DNA of 34,382 bases. Source: an uncultured Nocardioides sp. (GTDB taxonomy: Bacteria; Actinomycetota; Actinomycetes; Propionibacteriales; Nocardioidaceae). Of this stretch, positions 22,258-30,467 are shown one piece after another (position 1 is the first letter of the stretch; the number at the start of each line of letters is the position of its first letter). The stretch spans positions 1 through 34,382 of the forward strand of contig NZ_CADCUP010000115.1 in assembly GCF_902805925.1 (NCBI RefSeq), read 5' to 3'. The position numbers and the translations under genes are program-made. The notes under the pieces were generated by a model. It was not told where the DNA came from and made no database searches. It was given only the letters and a program-made list of their open reading frames with translations.

Positions 22258-23796
22258 TCACTCGGGCACGGCGGGGTGGTCGGCGGACACGTGCAGCGAG
22301 CCACCGATGGTGACGCCCCGCTCGTCGATGGTGAGCTCCCGGACGGCGTTCTCGTGGCTGCTGCCCCGCATCCGCTGGATGTGGACGCCTCGGCGGATGG
22401 TGGCGCCGCTCTCGTGGTGGCGCAGCACGATGATGGTGTCCACGAGGCCGGTGATGTGGTTGGACGTCGAGGAGCCGCCGGCCCCGGCCGGCGGGGAGGC
22501 GGTGATGAGGGTGACCAGGCCGACGCTGCGGACGAACGCGGTGATCCCGAGCAGGAAGCCGTGGTAGGAGTGCTCGGAGCCCAGGCGCTCCAGTGCCGAC
22601 AGGCCGTCCAGCACCAGACGGGTGGGCCGCACCCGCTGGACGAGCTCGAAGACCTCCACGAGGTGGTCGTCGAGGGAGGCGACCTCGGGATAGAGGGACA
22701 CCACGTGCAGGTTGCCCTGCTCCTCGTGCTTCACGAAGTCCGACCCCAGGGCGGCGCCGCTGACCCGCACCTGCTCGTGGGACTCCTCGAAGGCCATGAA
22801 CAGGACGGTCTCGTCGTGGTCCAGTCCGCCGGCGGCGAACTGGATGGCCATCATCGTCTTGCCCGCGCCGGTCGGGCCGGAGACCAACGTGGTGGACCCG
22901 CTGAAGAGCCCGCCGTGGGTGAGCTCGTCCAGGCCGGCGATGCCGCTGGGGACCCGCTCCACGGTGTGCGGGGGCAGAGCCGGCACGGTGACGGGCAGCA
23001 CCCGCAGACCCTCGCCCGGCACGATGGTGAACGGGACGTCGCCCTTGTGGTGCATCGCCCCGCGCATCTTGAGCACCTCCACGGTGCGCCGCCGGAAAGT
23101 GCCCTCGTGGATGTTGCGCAGCAGCACCACGTTGTCGGCGACGAACTCCTCGACCCCGTAGTGCGTCAGGGAGCCACCCGGATCGTCTCGGGTCTCGATC
23201 GTGAGCACCACGGTGAGGCCCATCTGGCGCAGCTGCAGCACCAGGCCGCGCAGGAGCTGGCGAGCCAGGACGACGTCGGCCTCGAAGGAGAGCACCGCGT
23301 TGATGCTGTCCAGCACCAGGCGCTGGGCGCCGACCCGGTCCACCGCTGCGCCGATCTGGGCGGCCAGGGTCTCCACGTTGTAGGCGGGCCGCTCGCCTGC
23401 CAGGCGCGGGGTCAGCGGCGAGCCGTCGACGAAGCGCCAGTCACCGGAGGCCTCCCAGCTCTCGACGTCCCACCCGAGGGTGGCCAGGTTCGTCCGCAGG
23501 TCCGCGGCAGGCTCCTCGAGGGTGACGAAGACCCCGGGCTGTCCCGAGCGCACGCCCTCGGCCAGGAACTGTGCGGCGAAGAGCGTCTTGGCAGCACCGG
23601 CCGGCCCGGCGACCACGGTGGTACGCCGCGCCGGCAGACCCCCCATGGCGACCTGGTCGAACCCACCGATGCCGGTGGCCACCTTGGCGATCGCAGCGCC
23701 GGACTCGTAGCCGTCCCGCCCGATCGCCAGCCGCCCCGCCAGTCGAGCGGCTGCGGCGGGGGACGCCGGTGACGGCGGCCGAGACGCCTCCCTCAT
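22258..23796 (-). CDS. KaiC-like double RecA ATPase
   Basis: A 512-aa protein with two RecA/KaiC domains (about 35-265 and 280-495). The first P-loop is GPAGAAKT (64-71), where Ala replaces the usual Gly before Lys. The second is canonical GPTGAGKT (307-314). The paired catalytic glutamates are present in VTLEEP (94-95) and MAFEES (337-338). Where cyanobacterial KaiC has the phosphorylated Ser431-Thr432, this protein has Thr449-Gly450 in SNHITGLVDTI, so at most one residue could be phosphorylated. There is no kaiA or kaiB nearby. ATG 23796 overlaps the stop of the RsbW-like gene (ATGA), suggesting a joint signalling role rather than a clock. Confidence 0.9.
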   Translation of the reverse strand: MREASRPPSPASPAAAARLAGRLAIGRDGYESGAAIAKVATGIGGFDQVAMGGLPARRTTVVAGPAGAAKTLFAAQFLAEGVRSGQPGVFVTLEEPAADLRTNLATLGWDVESWEASGDWRFVDGSPLTPRLAGERPAYNVETLAAQIGAAVDRVGAQRLVLDSINAVLSFEADVVLARQLLRGLVLQLRQMGLTVVLTIETRDDPGGSLTHYGVEEFVADNVVLLRNIHEGTFRRRTVEVLKMRGAMHHKGDVPFTIVPGEGLRVLPVTVPALPPHTVERVPSGIAGLDELTHGGLFSGSTTLVSGPTGAGKTMMAIQFAAGGLDHDETVLFMAFEESHEQVRVSGAALGSDFVKHEEQGNLHVVSLYPEVASLDDHLVEVFELVQRVRPTRLVLDGLSALERLGSEHSYHGFLLGITAFVRSVGLVTLITASPPAGAGGSSTSNHITGLVDTIIVLRHHESGATIRRGVHIQRMRGSSHENAVRELTIDERGVTIGGSLHVSADHPAVPE

Positions 23797-24266
23797 GAGC
23801 CCCCTGCCTCGGCACGGGCGGCGGCGCCGTCCGCCACCACGTGGCTGTCCTCGTACCGGAGGCGGAACCACACCGTCTTGCCGCCCTCGGGATGCTTGGT
23901 CGTCGCCCAGCACTGCGCCAGCGCGGCGACCAGCTTCAGCCCCCAGCCGCTCTCGCGGTCGGCGTACGGCTCCTGCAGCGTCGTGGCCAGGTCCAGGTCG
24001 TGCACGCCCACCACCAGCGACCGCCGGCCGACGAGGATGCCCACCGCGATCACCGTCCGGGCGTGCAGGACGGCGTTGGTCACCAGCTCACTGGTCAGCA
24101 GGAGCAGGGTGTCCTCGGTCTCCTCGGGCAGCTCGGGCGCGTGGGAGCACACGAACCGCCGGGCTTGTCCGGTCGAGCGCGGCACCGGGTCGAGCTCCAG
24201 GTAGTGACTCTCCTGCAGCTGGTCGCCGTCGCTCAGGACCTCGGAGGGCATGGGGTGATAGGTCAC
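23793..24266 (-). CDS. RsbW-like ATP-binding anti-sigma/regulatory protein
   Basis: A 157-aa GHKL/HATPase_c_2 protein of the RsbW/SpoIIAB type. The N-box is LLLLTSELVTNAVLHA (about residues 56-71). The G1 region is VHDLDLATTL, weaker than in kinases, where DxGxG is expected. The G2-like part is ESGWGLKLVAALAQCWATT, ending GGKTVWFRL. Such proteins bind and phosphorylate anti-anti-sigma factors or sequester sigma factors. I chose GTG 24266, which follows GGGGAGGGG at good spacing; ATG 24251 is the alternative. It is co-translated with the KaiC-like ATPase. No sigma factor or STAS-domain partner lies nearby. Confidence 0.87.
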   Translation of the reverse strand: MTYHPMPSEVLSDGDQLQESHYLELDPVPRSTGQARRFVCSHAPELPEETEDTLLLLTSELVTNAVLHARTVIAVGILVGRRSLVVGVHDLDLATTLQEPYADRESGWGLKLVAALAQCWATTKHPEGGKTVWFRLRYEDSHVVADGAAARAEAGGS

Positions 24267-24286
24267 GCCATCCCCTCCCCGGGCGC

Positions 24287-24302
24287 GGCAGCCGCGGCTG
24301 CC
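24287..24302. promoter_or_regulatory. 16-bp perfect palindrome upstream of the RsbW-like gene
   Basis: GGCAGCCGCGGCTGCC is self-complementary and lies about 20 bases upstream of the GTG 24266 start on the minus strand, just before its ribosome-binding site. It could be an operator or an RNA hairpin in the leader. In GC-rich DNA a chance palindrome of this kind is plausible. Confidence 0.3.
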
Positions 24303-24396
24303 TCTCATGTCGTATGGGCGACGAGCTCGCCTTGCCCGTTACTTTACGCCGCCCAGAGCCCTTGTTGCGGCGGACGCACCAGCTTCCTGCGTCGGC

Positions 24397-24687
24397 TCAC
24401 AGCGGCTGGTAGTCGATCTCGAGGAAGTCCTCGACCTCGCCGACCCAGCGGTCGGCGACGAACGCCGTGTGCACCGGGTGCTGGTCGTAGGCGTCGTACG
24501 CCGCCTGGTCGGCGAACTCCATGGAGAACCCGAAGGTGAAGTCGTTCTTGGGGCTGGTCTGGCGCAGCTGCTCGAAGCGCTGGACGCCGGGGATCGCGGC
24601 GAGGTCGAGGGCGGCGACCAGGAAGTTCGCCTCCTCGGCGGAGCCGGTGGGATGGCTGAGGCGGAAGGCGACGGTGTGGCGGATCAC
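24397..24687 (-). CDS. Dabb (stress-responsive A/B barrel) family protein
   Basis: A 96-aa single-domain dimeric alpha/beta-barrel protein. The opening MIRHTVAFRL, the middle DFTFGFSMEFADQAAYDAY and DQHPVHTAFV match the Dabb pattern, in which the central His lies in a conserved H-x-x-H-x-x-F element. The start is GTG 24687, immediately before the hallmark HTVAFRL. Some relatives catalyse polyketide cyclisation, but most have no known activity. It is divergent from dnaK with a 198-bp gap that contains the HAIR site. No operon partner is visible. Confidence 0.85.
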   Translation of the reverse strand: MIRHTVAFRLSHPTGSAEEANFLVAALDLAAIPGVQRFEQLRQTSPKNDFTFGFSMEFADQAAYDAYDQHPVHTAFVADRWVGEVEDFLEIDYQPL

Positions 24688-24776
24688 GCCCGCAGCGTAG
24701 TGCGAGGGCGCGCTCGGGTCGCCCGCCGGTTCGGGAACAACGACCGCCCCGGCCTGCGTTGTGCCCAGTGAGCGAA

Positions 24777-24797
24777 GTTGAGTTGAACCGGCTCAAC
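24777..24797. promoter_or_regulatory. HAIR (HspR-binding) site upstream of dnaK
   Basis: GTTGAGT, seven bases, GCTCAAC. This fits the HspR-associated inverted repeat consensus CTTGAGT-N7-ACTCAAG with small changes at the ends. It lies 89 bp before the dnaK ATG. HspR with DnaK as co-repressor binds such sites in Streptomyces and mycobacteria. The hspR gene is the fourth gene of this operon. Confidence 0.85.
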
Positions 24798-24885
24798 CTT
24801 CCTGGCAGACTCGCAGCAGCGGGTCAGACGCCCGCCCCCAGACATCCGCACCAGACATCGCAGCAACTCACCCCGGAGGTAATCC

Positions 24886-26750
<1,865 letters not shown>

Positions 26751-26754
<4 letters not shown>

Positions 26755-27314
26755 CCGAGCCTCTCGACGACCAGACCGAGACCGAGGCGCCCGTGGACTC
26801 CTCCACGGGCGCCCCGGCCGGGCCGGACGACGCGGTCGACGCCGCCGAGCGCCTCGAGGAGGAGCCGGGGACCGACCTCCCCGCCGAGAGCCCGGAGGCC
26901 GTGGCGCTCGCCGAGCGCACCGCCGACCTCCAGCGGCTTCAGGCGGAGTTCCTCAACTACAAGCGGCGGGTCGACCGTGACCGCGACCTGCTGCGCGAGA
27001 ACGCGACGTACGCCGTGCTGACGCCGATCGTCGAGGTCCTCGACAACATCGACCGGGCCCGCGAGCACGGCCCACTCGACGAGGGCTTCAACGCCGTGGC
27101 CGAGCAGCTTGAGCGGGTGGTCACCACGCTGGGGCTGACGAAGTACGGCACGCCGGGCGACCCGTTCGACCCGACGATCCACGAGGCGCTCAGCCACATC
27201 GGCGAGGATGCCGACGTCGAGGTGACCACCTGCAAGGTGATCGCCAAGGCGGGCTACAAGATCGGTGACCGTGTGGTGCGCGCGGCGCAGGTGCTGGTAG
27301 TCGATCCTGCCTGA
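26751..27314 (+). CDS. grpE: Nucleotide exchange factor GrpE
   Basis: A 187-aa GrpE, the ADP/ATP exchange factor for DnaK. The first 55 residues are acidic and disordered. A long helix with [17 protein letters not shown] follows (about 64-80), the dimerisation coiled coil. The C-terminal beta-wing is near [12 protein letters not shown] and [18 protein letters not shown], both standard GrpE signatures. The GTG start overlaps the dnaK stop, so translation is coupled. There is an 81-bp gap to dnaJ. The acidic N-terminal extension is common in actinobacterial GrpE. Confidence 0.96.
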
Positions 27315-27350
27315 GAGCCTCGGGCAGCGACGCACCACCACCGTGCTGAA

Positions 27351-27378
27351 ACAGCAGTGACGAGACAGCAGTGACGAC
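27351..27378. repeat. 14-bp tandem duplication between grpE and dnaJ
   Basis: ACAGCAGTGACGAG at 27351-27364 is followed directly by ACAGCAGTGACGAC, 13 of 14 bases the same. It lies in the 81-bp spacer before the dnaJ ribosome-binding site. It is probably a slippage duplication with no evident function. Confidence 0.7.
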
Positions 27379-27395
27379 AGCGAGGGGAGGCGCGC

Positions 27396-28571
27396 ATGAG
27401 CGCTACCGACGGCATGCGTGCCGACTGGGCGGGCAAGGACTTCTACGCGGTCCTCGGCGTCAGGAAGGACGCCACGGCCGAGGAGGTCAAGAAGGCCTAC
27501 CGCAAGCTGGCACGCGAGAACCACCCCGACTCCAACCCCGGTGACGACGCCAAGCACGACCGCTTCAAGGCCGTCGCCGAGGCGTACGACGTCGTGGGTG
27601 ACACCGAGAAGCGGGCGAAGTACGACCAGATGCGCGACCTCTACCGCTCCGGAGGCAGCTTCGGCGGCGGGGGCGGCGGGTTCGGCGACGCCGCGGGCGC
27701 CGGCTTCGACATCAACGACTTCCTGCGTGACCGCGGCGCCGCCGGCGGCGGTGGCTTCGGGGATATGTTCGGGGACCTGTTCGGCCGGGGGCAGCGCCCC
27801 CGGCCCCAGTCCCGGCCCCGCAAGGGCGCCGACGTCGAGACGACGGCCACCATCTCCTTCACCGACGCCATCCAGGGCGTGACCGTGTCGCTCCGGCTCA
27901 CCTCCGACGCCCCGTGCCCCGACTGCAACGGCACGGGCGGCAAGCCCGGCACCAAGCCGCACGTGTGCTCGGAGTGCGACGGCGCCGGCTTCGTGGTCTC
28001 CTCGGTCGGCGGGGCGTTCTCGATGAACGAGACCTGCCCCGCCTGCGGTGGGCGCCAGCTCGTGTACGACGAGCCCTGCCCGACGTGCCACGGCAACGGC
28101 CGTGGTCTCTCCGCCCGGACCATCGCCGCCCGTATCCCCGCCGGCGTGCGGAGCGGGCAGCGGATCCGGGTCAAGGGGAAGGGCGCGGTCGGTGAGAACG
28201 GCGGCCCGGCGGGCGACCTGCTGGTGACCGTCAAGGTCAGCGGGCACCGCATCTTCGGGCGCAAGGAGGACAACCTCACCGTCGACGTCCCGGTCTCCTT
28301 CGCCGAGGCCGCACTGGGCGCGGAGATCACCGTGCCGACGCTCGCGGGCCCACCGGTGACCCTGAAGATCCCCGTCGGCACGCCCAACGGCCGCACCTTC
28401 CGGGTGCGCGGCAAGGGCGCCCCCCGCAAGGACGGCACGTACGGCGACCTGCTCGCCACCGTGCAGGTGCAGGTGCCGGCCAAGCTCGACCCGGCCGCGC
28501 GGGAGGCCGTCGAGGCCTACCGCGCCGCCACGGCCGGGATCCCGCTGCGGGCGAACCTGTTCGAGTCATGA
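27396..28571 (+). CDS. dnaJ: Co-chaperone DnaJ (Hsp40), DnaJ1 type
   Basis: A 391-aa type I J-protein. The J domain is at about residues 12-80, with the HPD motif in ENHPDSNPGDD. A Gly/Phe-rich region follows (about 85-130). The zinc-binding domain has four Cys pairs: CPDCNGTG, CSECDGAG, CPACGGRQ and CPTCHGNG (about 173-235). The third pair has lost the usual G-x-G. The C-terminal substrate-binding domains follow. ATG 27396 is preceded by GAGGGGAGG. The stop overlaps hspR (ATGA). It stimulates DnaK ATP hydrolysis and delivers substrates. This gene is the stress-operon copy; a second dnaJ elsewhere would be usual in this phylum. Confidence 0.97.
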   Translation: MSATDGMRADWAGKDFYAVLGVRKDATAEEVKKAYRKLARENHPDSNPGDDAKHDRFKAVAEAYDVVGDTEKRAKYDQMRDLYRSGGSFGGGGGGFGDAAGAGFDINDFLRDRGAAGGGGFGDMFGDLFGRGQRPRPQSRPRKGADVETTATISFTDAIQGVTVSLRLTSDAPCPDCNGTGGKPGTKPHVCSECDGAGFVVSSVGGAFSMNETCPACGGRQLVYDEPCPTCHGNGRGLSARTIAARIPAGVRSGQRIRVKGKGAVGENGGPAGDLLVTVKVSGHRIFGRKEDNLTVDVPVSFAEAALGAEITVPTLAGPPVTLKIPVGTPNGRTFRVRGKGAPRKDGTYGDLLATVQVQVPAKLDPAAREAVEAYRAATAGIPLRANLFES

Positions 28572-28987
28572 GCACGTTCGTCCCGCCGACTCCCGACGCG
28601 GCCGTCTACGTCATCTCGGTGGCCGCCGAGCTGACGGGCCTGCACCCGCAGACCCTGCGCACCTACGAGCGGATGGGCCTGATCATGCCGGGCCGCACGG
28701 GCGGCGGCGGGCGTCGCTACTCCCACCGCGACCTCGAGCGGCTCCGGCTGATCGCCGGCCTCACCTCGCGGGGCATCGGCATCGAGGGGGTGCGCCAGAT
28801 CCTGGACCTCGAGAACCAGCTCCAGGCGCTGCGTGCCCGCAACGCCGAGCTGCAGGCCGAGGTCGACGCCGCCCGCGACGCGCTGCGTCGTACCCCCTCG
28901 GCGGTGAGCACGCCCACCAGCCGGGTGCCCGCACTGCGGGCCCCGACGCTGAGCAACCAGGTCGTCGTCTGGCGCCGGTCCCGCTAG
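28568..28987 (+). CDS. hspR: Heat-shock repressor HspR (MerR family)
   Basis: A 139-aa MerR-type repressor. The N-terminal winged helix includes VYVISVAAELTGLHPQTLRTYERMGLI and GGRRYSHRDLERLRLI. A coiled coil follows (LDLENQLQALRARNAELQ, about residues 80-105). A basic tail ends VVVWRRSR, the typical HspR C-terminus. It overlaps dnaJ by 4 bp. In Streptomyces HspR binds HAIR operators together with DnaK, so free DnaK reports folding stress. Both HAIR sites in this window, at dnaK and clpB, are its expected targets. The stop codon lies in a CTAG shared with the convergent gene. Confidence 0.95.
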   Translation: MSTFVPPTPDAAVYVISVAAELTGLHPQTLRTYERMGLIMPGRTGGGGRRYSHRDLERLRLIAGLTSRGIGIEGVRQILDLENQLQALRARNAELQAEVDAARDALRRTPSAVSTPTSRVPALRAPTLSNQVVVWRRSR

Positions 28988-29760
28988 GCCCAGTGACCCG
29001 GCCTGGCCAGGCCGGCCGGCAACCGGGTGGCGGTGTCGCCCCGGGCGGCGTTGACCTGCGGCTGGGTCAGGAACACCGCGCCGGCCAGGTCGGCGCCCCG
29101 CAGGTCGGCGCCACGCAGGTCCGCCCCGAGCACGTCGGTCAGGGTCAGGTCGACCGACCGGAGATCGGCGCCCAGCAGCAGGGCCCCGCGCAGCGAGGCC
29201 CTCACCAGGAGCACGTCGCGCAGGTCGCGCCCGGACAGGTCCGTGCCCTCGCGGTCGTCGCCGGCTCCCCGCAGCCGCAGGCTGGCGATGCGCAGCTCCG
29301 CGCCCACCTCGGCCCGGAGCTCGTCGAGGTCGATGCCCAGCACCGACTCGGCGTCACCGTCGCCGAGGGCGGCGATGCGACCGGCCAGCCCTGCCGCCGT
29401 CGCCGCGGGCGAGCGCCGGTCGACCTCGGCGAGGTGGACGAGCATCTCGTGCAGCTGGCGCATCGCCGAGAGGACGGCCGACATCTCGCCCAGGTTGTCG
29501 TGCTCGCGCCAGGAGGTGCCGGCGTACGTCCCCTGGGAGACGCGCTGCCCGGCACCGAAGCACTCGAACACCGTGCACCCGGGCCAGCCGCGCTCGCGCA
29601 GCCGGTCGTGGATGCCGCAGGCGTCGTCGTCCTGCAGGTGGTGGCACGGGGTGCCGCCGTCCTTGTCGGTCCCGAAGCCCGACCCGGCCCGGAAGGGCAG
29701 CAGCACGCAGCAGAGGCCGAAGCACCGCGAGCAGTCGGAGACGAGCTCGAGGTGCGTCAC
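28984..29760 (-). CDS. Cys-cluster and pentapeptide-repeat fusion protein
   Basis: A 258-aa protein. The N-terminal 75 residues contain DCSRCFGLCCV, then PCHHL, ACGIH and GCTVFECFG. This Cys spacing (C10, C13, C17, C18 and further single Cys) resembles YkgJ-type zinc/iron-binding clusters. A helical middle follows (about 85-165). The C-terminus (about 173-235) has pentapeptide repeats of A(D/S)L type, such as DLSGRDLRDVLL and GADLRGADLRGADL, forming a right-handed quadrilateral helix. GTG 29760 overlaps the stop of a receiver-domain gene. A role as its partner is inferred; the biochemical function is unknown. Such repeats can mimic DNA or act as scaffolds. Confidence 0.8.
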   Translation of the reverse strand: MTHLELVSDCSRCFGLCCVLLPFRAGSGFGTDKDGGTPCHHLQDDDACGIHDRLRERGWPGCTVFECFGAGQRVSQGTYAGTSWREHDNLGEMSAVLSAMRQLHEMLVHLAEVDRRSPAATAAGLAGRIAALGDGDAESVLGIDLDELRAEVGAELRIASLRLRGAGDDREGTDLSGRDLRDVLLVRASLRGALLLGADLRSVDLTLTDVLGADLRGADLRGADLAGAVFLTQPQVNAARGDTATRLPAGLARPGHWA

Positions 29761-30266
29761 CCGGCGGTGGGCGCCGGCCGCTCGACGTAGTCGCGGCCGA
29801 GCGGATAGGGCCGCACGGGCCGCACGGGGCCGGCGTGGGCGACGCGCTGGAGGTGCCCGATCAGGGTCTTCGCCGAGACGCCCTTGATGATGTAGGCGTC
29901 GGCCCCGGCGTCGAGGGCGGCCTCGGTCATGTGGGTGGCGCTGATCGCCGAGCAGATGACGATCTTCGAGCGGGGGGACTGCTCCAGCAGCAGGGGCAGC
30001 ACCTCGAGACCGGTGACGTCCGGCATGGCCAGGTCGAGCAGGATGATGTCGGGCTGGCCCTCACGGACGACCTCGAGCGCGGTCATGGCGTCGGAGGTGT
30101 CGCTCAGGATGCGGAAGCCCCGCGACTCCAGCGCGATGCGCAGGATGTCGCGCAGGTCGTCGTCGTCGTCGACGACCACCACGCTGATCGGCTTCTCCTC
30201 GACCGGCGCAGGGACCTCGGGGTCGGGAGCGGCCTCCGAGACCGGCTTCCTGCGAAACAGCTTCAC
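29757..30266 (-). CDS. Receiver-only response regulator (CheY-like)
   Basis: A 169-aa protein consisting of one receiver domain (about residues 27-145) with short disordered ends and no output domain. The acidic pocket is VVVDDDDDLR (33-36). The phosphorylation site is Asp78 in IILLDLAMPD. The switch position is Ser106 in VICSAISA and the conserved Lys is Lys128 in YIIKG. ATG 30266 begins MKLFRRKPVSE. It is divergent from clpB, with TAGCAT (30296-30301, minus strand) as a possible -10. It is co-translated with the Cys-cluster/pentapeptide protein. No kinase lies in the window, so its phosphodonor is unknown. Confidence 0.88.
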   Translation of the reverse strand: MKLFRRKPVSEAAPDPEVPAPVEEKPISVVVVDDDDDLRDILRIALESRGFRILSDTSDAMTALEVVREGQPDIILLDLAMPDVTGLEVLPLLLEQSPRSKIVICSAISATHMTEAALDAGADAYIIKGVSAKTLIGHLQRVAHAGPVRPVRPYPLGRDYVERPAPTAG

Positions 30267-30353
30267 ATCTTCCTCCGCGTCGGACTGCGATCGTCATGCT
30301 ACGGCGACATCGCGCCGGCCGGGTGGCGTACCCCCCGGCGTGGTCGGTTCTGG

Positions 30354-30387
30354 AACTCTCCAGAGTTGAGTGGAATGGACTCAACTC
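30354..30387. promoter_or_regulatory. HAIR (HspR-binding) site upstream of clpB, with an overlapping second repeat
   Basis: GAGTTGAGT (30363-30371), seven bases, then ACTCAACTC (30379-30387) form a perfect 9-bp inverted repeat that contains the HAIR core. A second repeat AACTCT-CC-AGAGTT (30354-30367) shares its left half. The site is about 80 bp before the clpB start and about 90 bp before the divergent response-regulator start. TGATAT (30397-30402) is a possible clpB -10. Confidence 0.88.
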
Positions 30388-30467
30388 CGGGTGCGTTGAT
30401 ATCACTGACGACAGACTGGTCCCGCGGCCGTCGTGGCCGTGGCGGAAGGAACAGGAGCAGAGCAGCA

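Noticed and set aside
22258-23796. Circadian clock system
   Set aside because: No kaiA or kaiB, and the Ser/Thr phosphosite pair is not conserved; KaiC-like ATPases are common in non-clock bacteria.
29835-30467. In-frame upstream extension of clpB
   Set aside because: It covers the divergent response-regulator gene and the HAIR site. ClpB proteins begin at the [10 protein letters not shown] sequence encoded from 30468.
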